The position numbers were made by a program, and so were the translations under genes. Positions 15,556 to 23,299 of a DNA stretch of 45,128 nt are shown here, piece after piece. Under the pieces are notes generated by a model, which searched no databases, was not told where the DNA came from, and saw only the letters and a list, made by a program, of their open reading frames with translations. Every line of letters begins with the position of its first letter. Within the stretch, counting starts at the first letter, position 1. Source of the DNA: Candidatus Nyctobacter psychrophilus (GTDB lineage Bacteria > Vulcanimicrobiota > Vulcanimicrobiia > Vulcanimicrobiales > Vulcanimicrobiaceae); assembly GCA_014305025.1 (NCBI GenBank), contig JACRTY010000048.1, positions 1 through 45,128 of the forward strand. Direction: 5' to 3'.

Positions 15556-15902
15556 AATTGCAATTGGAACGCGACGGCCGAGCTAAACTATGAGGGAGCA
15601 TAACAGTCGCAGACGCTTCTTAATCATCGAAGCTTTAACGGTGCCGGCGTGCATCGGGACCTGCGTACGTCCGCCATCGGCGTGTCCGTAGGTTGCATGC
15701 GATCCACGCTGCGAAGCCGTCGCGCCGTAGCGCACCGGCGATCGCAGCGGCTGAGACATTAGGCGGTAGTTACCGACTAAATCGCTCCCTCCAACGGTGT
15801 CTCAACGATGTACGCGTAGCACCTGAGCGGCAAGCGAGACCGCGTTCGCTTCCGATGCGGAGAACGCGCCGGCCAATGCGGGCACGGCTGCAGGCGGCTT
15901 AC
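15556..15902. other. 347-base intergenic region, no gene recognised
   Basis: No open frame here has coding character, and no tRNA or terminator is visible. It may contain decayed prepilin peptidase sequence, but nothing recognisable is left. The only structure I see is an inverted pair TGAGACA (15752-15758) and TGTCTCA (15798-15804) enclosing a small stem CGGTA/TACCG (15763-15774), which could be a short structured RNA or chance. Confidence 0.4.
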
Positions 15903-17456
15903 CTATGGTGCATTGTTCGAGCTGGAACGTCGTTCGTCGCGGCCCGGGAGCCCCCAAATGCCGCGTTGCACTTCGATGAAATGCGGTCGCACGGCTTGGA
16001 GGGAACTCGGATGGAAGCCGCGTTGCGCGCGCATGCGCTCGGCTAAGGTCGCAACCGGTAGCGGAGCACCGGACTCTTCAAGCACGCGGCGCGCGAGGGG
16101 AATGAGTTCGATGCGTTCGCCGTGTTCGGAACCAACGAATACCAAGCGACCGAGATACCGCAGTGCCGTTCGCGCGCGCAGCAGGGCGGCGAGCCGGTAG
16201 AAATCGCCCACGAGCGACGCTTCGGCCGGCATACGCCCGCAGACGTCCTTCCACAGATCGTACGCGTGGAATTGGCGCGCGGGTTGTCGCTCGGCGATGT
16301 GCACGGCCAGCGCGGCGACCGAATCCAATTCGGGTCGCAGCACGGGAAAAATCTGCCGGAAGGAGCCGAAGGTCTTGCGGCCGAGCGGAAAGACGCCGGG
16401 GCTCGTCGCGAGCATGTTGCGGATGTGATCGGGAGCGAGGTCCGCGAAGCCCCGTTCCGTTGCCGCTACAAGCACGGCGGAAAGCGCAACCGGCTCCCTG
16501 CTTTGTTCGACGTACTCGTGCACAAAATCGGTGCACGTGTAACGGGCCCGGTCGACGTGCGCGCGGGCAATGCCGGCAAGCGTTGCCGCGATGCGTGGAA
16601 GACCGGCTTCACCAGCCGCGCGGACGGCGACCGATTCGATTGCGGCACTCGCTCGATCGAACCGGCGAACGGCATCGACTCGTACGAGAACGCCTTGAAG
16701 CGCGCGTTCGATATCGGCCCGTGGCCGCGCGGTGACGAGCCATGCTCGCGCGCACTCGGAATAATACGTTTCGACCGCCGGAACAAAGGCCTCCAGTACG
16801 ACGCGCATTCCAGCCTCGCTGATGCCTCCCAACCAGCCCGACAGGCCGGTCAATTCACGAATCGTCACGGCCTCGCGCTCGGCAAGAACCGCCGACACCA
16901 CCGCGCGAAACGCAGCGGCGAGGGGGTACGTCGCGAGGCGTTCGAGCGTTTTTCCAACGACTTGGCGCACGCGTTCGCGCGTTATGCCGCAGCGATCACC
17001 GATCTCCGCGAGCGTGCAGACCGAACGGTCCAGACCCAGGCGGAGCGCGCAGATGTGCATGCGACGGTGGCGCTCGTTGAACCGAGCCACGTAAATCGCC
17101 GCTTCCAACGCCGCACGAAACGTCGAAACGGCAGGTGGTCCGCTGCGCAATTCCGGTTTGGGAACGGCGGCGGTCGGGTCCGGGATGCCTTCGAGAGCGA
17201 GCCGTTCGGCGACCGGCGCCCCGGCGGCAAGACGTTCGAGATATTCCAGCAGTGCCGCCAGACTTACGGCGCCGACGTTTTGCAGCGCCATCAATTCTTT
17301 ATCACCAAGCGCTTCGAGGTCCCCGATCGTTTCGCCGATGCCGGCGCGAACGATCGCGTTTCTCATCCGAGTCGGGAAATTGGGCAGTGCACGCAGCGAT
17401 GCGCGCTTAACATGGACGGGCAGGCGGCCGACGATCCGGGCGACGCTGGTCGACAT
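15903..17456 (-). CDS. AlphaCTD-like plus sigma-region-4-like multi-domain DNA-binding protein
   Basis: A 517-residue protein starting at ATG 17456, five bases after queA ends. Residues about 24-77 resemble the helix-hairpin fold of the RNA polymerase alpha C-terminal domain (IGDLEALGDKELMALQNVGAVSLAALLEYL). Residues about 130-175 strongly resemble sigma-70 region 4 (LDRSVCTLAEIGDRCGITRERVRQVVGKTLERL), the -35-recognising HTH. The rest is helical, and the last 45 residues (VATLAERMRAQRGF ... FIEVQRGIWGLPG) look like a HARE-type winged helix, known from the RNA polymerase delta subunit and some restriction-associated proteins. No sigma region 2 is present, so it is not a normal sigma factor. 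It may be a transcription accessory factor or a phage-defence/DNA-modification-linked regulator; the function is unknown. Confidence 0.7.
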   Translation of the reverse strand: MSTSVARIVGRLPVHVKRASLRALPNFPTRMRNAIVRAGIGETIGDLEALGDKELMALQNVGAVSLAALLEYLERLAAGAPVAERLALEGIPDPTAAVPKPELRSGPPAVSTFRAALEAAIYVARFNERHRRMHICALRLGLDRSVCTLAEIGDRCGITRERVRQVVGKTLERLATYPLAAAFRAVVSAVLAEREAVTIRELTGLSGWLGGISEAGMRVVLEAFVPAVETYYSECARAWLVTARPRADIERALQGVLVRVDAVRRFDRASAAIESVAVRAAGEAGLPRIAATLAGIARAHVDRARYTCTDFVHEYVEQSREPVALSAVLVAATERGFADLAPDHIRNMLATSPGVFPLGRKTFGSFRQIFPVLRPELDSVAALAVHIAERQPARQFHAYDLWKDVCGRMPAEASLVGDFYRLAALLRARTALRYLGRLVFVGSEHGERIELIPLARRVLEESGAPLPVATLAERMRAQRGFHPSSLQAVRPHFIEVQRGIWGLPGRDERRSSSNNAP

Positions 17457-17461
17457 GGCCT

Positions 17462-18544
17462 TTACGCTTCGCCGCCAGCGTGGACGAACATCGCGTCGCC
17501 GAACGAATAGAAGCGATATCGCTCGGCGATCGCTCTTTGGTACGCCGCCATGATGCGTTCGTAACCGCCGAAAACGGTCACCAGAACGAGCAGCGTCGAA
17601 GCCGGAAGATGGAAATTCGTGAGGAGCGCATCCGCGATGTGGAAACGGTAGCCCGGGCGGATGAAGAGATCGGTATCGCCGGTGCAGGGCTTCACGCGAC
17701 CATCGTCCGATGCGGCGGCTTCGACGGCGCGCATGGCGGTCGTGCCGGCCACGATGACTCGGCGGCCTTCGGCTTTGGCGGCGTTGATTGCGGTGACCGA
17801 GGCTTGCGGAATGGCGAAGCGTTCGGCGTGCATGACGTGGTCGTCGATGCACTGCGTGTCCATCGGTTTGAACGTCCCGAGGCCGACGTCGAGGACCAGG
17901 GGCACGATTTCTACCCCGCGGTCACGCACGTGGTCCAGAACCCGCGGCGTGAAATGCAGTGAGGCCGTCGGCGCAGCGACGCTACCGGCAACACGCGCGA
18001 AAATCGTCTGATACCGTTCGTCACGCGCGCGGTCACCGGAACCGACGTACGGCGGCAGCGGTACGGTGCCATAGCGCTCGAGCAGCGTCTCGAGCGGAAC
18101 GTCGCTTTCAAAGCGGACCGTTCGCTCGCCGTCCGCGTGAACGTCCACGATCGCAGCGTGCGCGTCGTCACCGAAGCGCACCATCGCGCCGCGGCGCAAC
18201 CGTCGCCCTGGCTTCACGAGCGCAAGCCACTCGCGCTCCTCAAACGAAAATGGACCGCCCGCCGACGGCCGTAACAAAAAGACTTCCGCCGCGCCGCCGC
18301 CCGGCTCGCGCACGCCGTGTAGCCGGGCCCGAACCACGCGCGTCTCATTGATGACGAGCACGTCACCTTTGCGCAACAGCGATGGAAAGTCGGTAAACCT
18401 CTTATGCTCCGGCGGACCAGCACCAACCACCATCAAGCGTGACGCATCGGCCGGTTCGGCCGGCGTCTGCGCGATTAGTTCCGGCCGTAAGTCGTAACGG
18501 TAAGCGTCGGTGCGGAGTAGCGCGTCGTGGCGCGCGTCAGCCAC
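17462..18544 (-). CDS. queA: S-adenosylmethionine:tRNA ribosyltransferase-isomerase QueA
   Basis: QueA transfers and isomerises the ribosyl group of SAM onto preQ1 at the tRNA wobble position to give epoxyqueuosine. I start it at GTG 18544, which overlaps the spoIID-like stop by eight bases and gives MADARHDALLRTDAYRYDL; the family start (TDAYRYDLPxELIAQ) follows closely. The 360-residue length is normal. Family motifs present are DLRPELIAQTPAEPADASRLMV, KGDVLVINETRVVRARLHG, the FARVAGSVAAPTASLHFT block, VLDVGLGTFKP, and ALLTNFHLPASTLLVLV. No other queuosine gene is in the window. It lies mid-operon between the SpoIID-like and the alphaCTD/sigma4-like genes. Confidence 0.95.
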   Translation of the reverse strand: MADARHDALLRTDAYRYDLRPELIAQTPAEPADASRLMVVGAGPPEHKRFTDFPSLLRKGDVLVINETRVVRARLHGVREPGGGAAEVFLLRPSAGGPFSFEEREWLALVKPGRRLRRGAMVRFGDDAHAAIVDVHADGERTVRFESDVPLETLLERYGTVPLPPYVGSGDRARDERYQTIFARVAGSVAAPTASLHFTPRVLDHVRDRGVEIVPLVLDVGLGTFKPMDTQCIDDHVMHAERFAIPQASVTAINAAKAEGRRVIVAGTTAMRAVEAAASDDGRVKPCTGDTDLFIRPGYRFHIADALLTNFHLPASTLLVLVTVFGGYERIMAAYQRAIAERYRFYSFGDAMFVHAGGEA

Positions 18545-19643
18545 GTCCGAACGATGTGCCGGGGAAGTAAAACGCGACGATCTGCGCGGCGTTCGCGCCC
18601 CCCTCGCCGAGCATCCGTGCACCCCACTGACAGAGGCCGACGCCGTGGCCGTGTCCCGTTCCGGTCAAAGCGACGGTCGTACCCTGGTTATCGAGCGCGG
18701 CGGTGTGGACGAAGGTGCTGCGCACGGTAGCTGGCCCCACGGCGTCGCGAAAGTGTGTGACGGGTGTTTCGAAATTCGTCACCGTTCCCGTGAAGTCGAT
18801 GGCGCGCGGCCGCGCGTTCGGCGCATCGACCCGCAACGACACGCCGCGCAGCGCTCCGGCGTTCGTAAACCCGCTCCCGAGCGTACGATTCAGAAGATCG
18901 ACCGGCACGTCGGCATGCCAATCGAAGTTCGGCGTGCCGACGCAATTCGGGTCGACGATGCTGACCAAGTACGGATACGGGGTTCCCCATACGTCGCCGG
19001 CATCGGCCGTCCGCCCGCCGCAGCACGCGCTGTACGCGACGCGCGCCGGCACGCCGCCGTACGTCACGATGACGCCCGCCGTGGCATCGACTGCCGCGCG
19101 GCCCTGATCCGTTTCGCTCGCGAAGCCGCCGTAGTTCTGGTCCGCATCGCCGGCCGTTACATCGTAGGGCTTGTCGGGGCGCAGTTTATGCAGCGCGTAC
19201 GTGCGAGCGACGATCGCCTGCGCTTGCTGCGACGCGGGCGACCACGCTGCACCGATTTCCTTACTGAGCACGCCGTACAAATAGTCGTCCAACGGCAACG
19301 TCGCCACGAGCCCGCTACGTCGATCGGGCAGCACAACGGTTGCGGCCGTTCCGCGGTACGTTGCGCCGTTCCACAAGAAGTGCCACGCGTCGAGCTGCTG
19401 CGGGGCGCCATAGACGCCGCTTCCCAACAACACGCGAACCTGATGGAGCGCCGGAGTTTGCTCCTCGATATCGAGGCCGCCGGTCGCCCTTGCGACGCGC
19501 GGCCATGCAGCGGCACACACGGTCGCCGCCGACGACATCAAGAAGGTACGGCGTCTAAAAAACGTATTATCCGTTATCAGGGGTGTCGGATTGCTCGTAG
19601 CGTCTCGAGTCGTTCGGATTCGGTCTTCGTTCGGCCGCCTCAT
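18537..19643 (-). CDS. SpoIID/LytB-domain protein, exported
   Basis: A 368-residue protein with a twin-arginine-like signal (FRRRTFLMSSAATVCAAA, cleavage near ARA). The SpoIID domain is clear: YLYGVLSKEIGAAWSPASQQAQAIVARTYAL, then AYSACCGGRTADA, and near the C-terminus GHGHGVGLCQWGARML. In Bacillus SpoIID is a lytic transglycosylase that acts on denuded peptidoglycan during engulfment; non-sporulating bacteria carry SpoIID/LytB homologues that modify the cell wall in growth or division. There is no sign of sporulation genes here. I keep the ATG at 19643, though a later start nearer the RRR motif is possible. It overlaps queA by eight bases and heads the operon. Confidence 0.9.
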   Translation of the reverse strand: MRRPNEDRIRTTRDATSNPTPLITDNTFFRRRTFLMSSAATVCAAAWPRVARATGGLDIEEQTPALHQVRVLLGSGVYGAPQQLDAWHFLWNGATYRGTAATVVLPDRRSGLVATLPLDDYLYGVLSKEIGAAWSPASQQAQAIVARTYALHKLRPDKPYDVTAGDADQNYGGFASETDQGRAAVDATAGVIVTYGGVPARVAYSACCGGRTADAGDVWGTPYPYLVSIVDPNCVGTPNFDWHADVPVDLLNRTLGSGFTNAGALRGVSLRVDAPNARPRAIDFTGTVTNFETPVTHFRDAVGPATVRSTFVHTAALDNQGTTVALTGTGHGHGVGLCQWGARMLGEGGANAAQIVAFYFPGTSFGRG

Positions 19644-19736
19644 GATAATCCCGCCTTGCTTTGCCGAAGTTGCGGGGAGCTACTGCTGTTGCGGTGAGCT
19701 GCAAGTCCGTTGAGTCATTAAAACGGGGGTTCCGCC

Positions 19737-20606
19737 GTGGCAAGCGCACCGCTCTGGAAACCTAGACTCGAACGCCTGGAAACGGCGGCGCATCCTGATG
19801 CGCTGGCGGACACGCTGCGGCTGCTCAAGCGACTGGTGGGCTCGTATAATTCCCGAATCGTCGCGCACATGCTAGGCGTCGACCCGGCGCTGCCGTCACC
19901 CAATGCGGTGGCGCACTTTCATTCCACGCTCCAGAGGCGCCGGACGCATTTCCAATCCGACTCTTTACACGGCGATTACCCCGACCGGTCGAACGGCATG
20001 CGAGTGCAACGCGCGCTTCTTCTGACCGTTATGCTCAGCGCGTTGGTGTTCGCGCCGGAAAACGGCGCCTTGGCGGCGCCGGCCGACCCGCAGGCCCCCA
20101 TCGCTCCGGCCAACCGGACCATCCGGCAGGCGCTCGAAGATTCCGGCGTCCGCGCCAGTTTTACGCGGCCGATCCGGCAGCTTGCCGAGATCGCGTGGAT
20201 GAGCGGCATGTGGAAAGGTCGCGTCATTCGGCACATCGGGCCGCATCGCGAAACAAAGGATGCCGCGGCATACGTCTTCGCGACGACGCTGAACGGACGT
20301 TGGATGTTCGGCACCGACCGTGCCGGGCGCGACAACGTCTACATCACCTACGATCCGCTTGGGAAGCAGTGGACACTGGTTCGGCTCGACGCGAATCCTT
20401 CGTACGGTATGTTCGTGTCGCGCGAGGGCTGGCGCTCGGGGCGCATCACTTTCGAAAGTGTCGCGGCATTTGCCGACGGGCAACCCTACCGGCGCACGAC
20501 GACGATCCTGCAACGCAACGCGCGCAGCTTCGTCATTTACGATAAGGAACGGCCGGCCGCCGGTACGGACCTTCTCGACGATATCATCTCGCTCACGAAG
20601 CGATGA
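19737..20606 (+). CDS. Two-part protein: HTH-like N-terminus joined to an exported DUF1579-like domain
   Basis: The open frame from GTG 19737 encodes 289 residues in two unlike parts. Residues 1-66 are helical, with LADTLRLLKRLVGSYNSRIV followed by AHMLGVDP, weakly like the N-terminal part of Xre/ParS-type antitoxins. Residues 88-115 form a signal peptide or anchor (RVQRALLLTVMLSALVFA), and residues 120-289 resemble DUF1579-type lipocalin-like proteins (WMSGMWKGRV, LNGRWMFGTDRAGRDNVYITYDPLGKQW). An alternative start, ATG 19998, gives a conventional 202-residue exported protein but has no ribosome-binding site. The two-part form is either a membrane-tethered regulator or a secreted protein fused to an antitoxin remnant. 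Function unknown. Confidence 0.55.
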   Translation: MASAPLWKPRLERLETAAHPDALADTLRLLKRLVGSYNSRIVAHMLGVDPALPSPNAVAHFHSTLQRRRTHFQSDSLHGDYPDRSNGMRVQRALLLTVMLSALVFAPENGALAAPADPQAPIAPANRTIRQALEDSGVRASFTRPIRQLAEIAWMSGMWKGRVIRHIGPHRETKDAAAYVFATTLNGRWMFGTDRAGRDNVYITYDPLGKQWTLVRLDANPSYGMFVSREGWRSGRITFESVAAFADGQPYRRTTTILQRNARSFVIYDKERPAAGTDLLDDIISLTKR

Positions 20607-20660
20607 ACCGTTGGCCTCACGCCGATCCTTTCGCGGCGCGGTTTGTCCCGTCGCTACCGC

Positions 20661-20766
20661 CTTTGGCAGATTTGGCAGATGCGCATACCAGCGATGGCGT
20701 TCAAGGCCGCCCAGGGCGCGAATCGCGGTGGATTAAGCGATCGACCAACTTTGGCAGATTTGGCAG
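20661..20766 (+). repeat. Paired TTTGGCAG direct repeats upstream of the ATPase gene
   Basis: An 18-base string (CTTTGGCAGATTTGGCAG) occurs twice, at 20661-20678 and 20749-20766; each copy is itself two TTTGGCAG units, so there are four in all. The second copy supplies the -35 box of the ATPase promoter. The arrangement of regularly spaced direct repeats over a promoter is typical of an operator. Confidence 0.7.
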
Positions 20767-20787
20767 GCTGTTCCACGATGCTATAAT
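20760..20787 (+). promoter_or_regulatory. Promoter of the ATPase gene, predicted leaderless transcript
   Basis: A -35 TTGGCA (20760-20765), a 16-base spacer and a perfect -10 TATAAT (20782-20787). The GTG start codon of the ATPase begins only six bases after the -10 box, so transcription should start at or within a base or two of the GTG, leaving no room for a ribosome-binding site. Confidence 0.75.
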
Positions 20788-20793
20788 CGGGCG

Positions 20794-22002
20794 GTGTCCT
20801 CCCCGTTCGACAACCCGTACAGGCCGGCTCCTGGGAGCCTCCCTCCTGAGCTGGCCGGCCGCGAGCCGCAAATCTCAGCAGCTCATTATGCGAGCGGGTT
20901 AACGCAGACCGGCGGCGCCGCTCAGCCGGTCGTCTTCACCGGGTTGCGAGGCATGGGGAAAACGGCGCTCTTGCGGCACAGCGTGTCCGCCGCAGAAGAC
21001 ATGGGGGCCGTCGTTCTATACACCGAGGCCTCGAAGGAAATGTCGCTCGCAGCGGCGCTGCGGCGGAGCCTCGAACATGCCAAAGCGCAATACGCCTCGG
21101 TGCCGGCCAAAATCAAACGGGCCTTCGACGCAGCGATCCGCGCGCTGCCCAAAGCCACGTACGAGCTGCCGGGAGATGGCGGCGGAATCACCCTCGAAGC
21201 ACGTCACGTCGAACATCACGAAGGGTTCGTCGAAGCGCTGGAAACGCTCAATGCCGAGGTGCGCCGCCACGATCGCTTCTTGCTGTTCGCCATCGACGAA
21301 ATTCAAGACGGCGCGATCAACGATCTGCGGGTCCTCGTTCGCTTCGTCCATCTGACCGCCGGCACGGCCGCACCCGTCTTACTCCTGGGTGCCGGACTAC
21401 CGAACGCGCCGGCGCATCTGCACGCCGTCCGGACCTATACCGAACGATGGCGTTATTCCCGAATCGGGTTGTTGGAGCGGGATGAAACGATTGCGGCCAT
21501 CGCCAATCCCGCGACGATCCGCGGCGTTACTTTCGAAGTCGATGCGCTGGAGCGGCTCGTCGATGAGACCGCCGGTTACCCGTTCTTCATTCAAGAGTAT
21601 GCGTCCGCGGCATGGACGGAACACCGCGGCAACCGGGTCACGCTACGCGACGTCGACATGATCGCGCCGGGCGTGCGCAGCATGCTCGAATCGAGCTTTT
21701 ACGACGAGCGTTTCCGGCGCCTGACGCCGCGCGAGTTGCGCTACGCGCTCGGCATGGCGGATCTCGGGGTGGGTCCCCAGACGGTCGGCGCAATTGCGTC
21801 GCGCCTCGGCGCTTCTTCTGAGAATGTCAGCTCGATCAGAAGCCAATTGATTAAGAAAGATGTCGTTTTCGTGCCCGCCGCCGGGCTCGTCGAGTTCCGT
21901 ATGCCGCTGACGGATCGCTATATAGCACGCCACCGAGCGCAACTCGAGCGTCGCGCACGGTTCTATGGCCGTCGTGAAGTCACAAAATCGGTAGATTCGT
22001 GA
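20794..22002 (+). CDS. AAA-type ATP-binding protein (Orc1-like NTPase)
   Basis: A 402-residue ATPase. The start MSSPFDNPYRPAPGSLPPELAGRE matches the usual beginning of this family, confirming the GTG at 20794 although it has no ribosome-binding site. Walker A is FTGLRGMGKTALL (Lys56, Thr57); Walker B is FLLFAIDEIQDG (Asp168, Glu169). A sensor-type segment LLLGAGLPNAP follows, then a lid domain and a C-terminal winged helix (about 325-385). Members are common in Actinobacteria and relatives and are usually labelled only as ATP-binding proteins; their target is unknown. A consensus promoter and four TTTGGCAG repeats precede it. The aminotransferase gene starts 16 bases downstream and may be co-transcribed. 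Confidence 0.85.
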   Translation: MSSPFDNPYRPAPGSLPPELAGREPQISAAHYASGLTQTGGAAQPVVFTGLRGMGKTALLRHSVSAAEDMGAVVLYTEASKEMSLAAALRRSLEHAKAQYASVPAKIKRAFDAAIRALPKATYELPGDGGGITLEARHVEHHEGFVEALETLNAEVRRHDRFLLFAIDEIQDGAINDLRVLVRFVHLTAGTAAPVLLLGAGLPNAPAHLHAVRTYTERWRYSRIGLLERDETIAAIANPATIRGVTFEVDALERLVDETAGYPFFIQEYASAAWTEHRGNRVTLRDVDMIAPGVRSMLESSFYDERFRRLTPRELRYALGMADLGVGPQTVGAIASRLGASSENVSSIRSQLIKKDVVFVPAAGLVEFRMPLTDRYIARHRAQLERRARFYGRREVTKSVDS

Positions 22003-22018
22003 AAGAGGAGATGACGTC

Positions 22019-23164
22019 TTGAACATGCGACCGCTGCCAGATTTTCGGCTGGAGACGTTTCTCTCGAAGTGGGAGTTTGCCGCTCGCTATCACCTGACCG
22101 CATCGGACGCGCAGAGCATGACGCTCGGCGAGTTGCTGGCGTTTGCCCGACCTGACGAGCGCCAGGCGTTCGAGAACCTTTGGCTCGGGTATACGCAAAC
22201 GTACGGTGCAGCCGATTTGCGTGAGGCGATTGCGGCGACGTACGAGCACCGTACGGGCGATGACGTGCTGTGCTTCGCGGGCGCCGAAGAAGGCATTTAC
22301 GCGGCAATGCACGTGCTGCTGCGCGCCGAAGACCACGCCGTCGTCATAACGCCGAACTATCAGGCCGCCGAAGCGGTGCCGTTATCGATCTGCGCGGTCA
22401 GCGGCGTCCCGCTCGAGCCCGACGACGATTGGTCGCTCGACATCGACCGCGTGACCGCCGCCCTGCGGCCGGAAACGCGCGTGGTCTCGATCAATTTCCC
22501 GCACAACCCGACGGGAAAGATCCTCGAGCGCGACCGGTTCGATGCGCTCGTCGATCTTTGCCGGAAGCGCGGCCTGTGGCTGTTTAGCGATGAAGTGTAC
22601 CGGCTGCTGGGACCGGAAGGCAGCGAGCATCTTCCGCAGGTGGCCGACGTGTACGAGCGTGGGCTCTCGCTCGGCGTGTTGTCGAAGGCCTACGGTTTGC
22701 CCGGACTGAGAATCGGCTGGATCGCGTGCGCCGACCGCGAGTTGCTCGGCCGACTGGAACGGATGAAGCACTACCTGTCGATTTGCAATTCCGCGCCGTC
22801 CGAACGTCTGGGCCTCATCGCGCTCCGCGCGCGCGAGCCGATTCTGGCTCGCAATCGGGCGCTCGTCACCGCGAACTTGACCAAGCTCGACGAGTTTTTT
22901 GCCGACTTTCCGGACCTCTTCGAATGGCGCCGGCCGGACGGCGGCTCCGTCGGCTACCCGCGCTATCTCGGTAGCGACGGCGTCGAATCGTTCGCGCAGC
23001 GGCTGATCGAAGAAGCCGGAGTCCTGGTGCTTCCCGCGGGCATCTTTGGTTCCGACCTGGGTGCGACTCCAAGCGACCGCTTCCGTATCGGCTTCGGCCG
23101 AGCCGATCTCGAGCAAGGCTTGGCCGCGTTCCGCGCGCACCTCGCGACGGTCGGTTCGAGGTGA
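22019..23164 (+). CDS. PLP-dependent aminotransferase, class I/II
   Basis: A 381-residue fold-type I aminotransferase. The PLP-binding lysine is Lys223 in LSKAYGLPGLRIGW; other family residues are NPTG at 163-166, SDEVY with Asp191, and the substrate-carboxylate Arg in FRIGFGRAD. An AGAGGAG ribosome-binding site favours the TTG at 22019; the ATG at 22025 is an alternative two codons in. The sequence fits the large group of aspartate/aromatic/MalY-like enzymes, and the substrate cannot be named from sequence. No biosynthetic partners are adjacent. It follows the ATPase gene by 16 bases. Confidence 0.88.
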   Translation: MNMRPLPDFRLETFLSKWEFAARYHLTASDAQSMTLGELLAFARPDERQAFENLWLGYTQTYGAADLREAIAATYEHRTGDDVLCFAGAEEGIYAAMHVLLRAEDHAVVITPNYQAAEAVPLSICAVSGVPLEPDDDWSLDIDRVTAALRPETRVVSINFPHNPTGKILERDRFDALVDLCRKRGLWLFSDEVYRLLGPEGSEHLPQVADVYERGLSLGVLSKAYGLPGLRIGWIACADRELLGRLERMKHYLSICNSAPSERLGLIALRAREPILARNRALVTANLTKLDEFFADFPDLFEWRRPDGGSVGYPRYLGSDGVESFAQRLIEEAGVLVLPAGIFGSDLGATPSDRFRIGFGRADLEQGLAAFRAHLATVGSR

Positions 23165-23189
23165 CCGGGAGAGCCGCCCGACGCGGGAG

Positions 23190-23255
23190 GGTGACATCGT
23201 GCTCGTCGCGCAGGACCCATTTCGCAGCAAGCGATGCATCGATGACGGTCGGCAC
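23190..23255 (-). pseudogene. VapC-type PIN-domain toxin remnant (N-terminus only)
   Basis: From a GTG at 23255 the minus strand encodes PTVIDASLAAKWVLRDEHD, the unmistakable start of VapC family PIN-domain ribonucleases (first catalytic Asp in VIDAS). After about 22 residues the frame loses all PIN similarity and runs into the antisense of the aminotransferase gene. No intact antitoxin gene lies upstream, where the mannosidase 3' end is only 45 bases away. I interpret this as a decayed toxin-antitoxin locus squeezed between two functional genes. Confidence 0.55.
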
Positions 23256-23299
23256 TTACCGTGAACGACCTCATGCGTCGGACGATGCCGTGATGCGCT

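Noticed and set aside
15556..15902. tRNA or catalytic half of the prepilin peptidase in the gap
   Set aside because: No cloverleaf or hydrophobic GxGD-containing frame could be found on either strand.
17457..17852. N-terminal extension of the alphaCTD/sigma4 protein
   Set aside because: The extra 132 codons overlap queA on the same strand in another frame and are Arg-rich; ATG 17456 starts a sensible protein.
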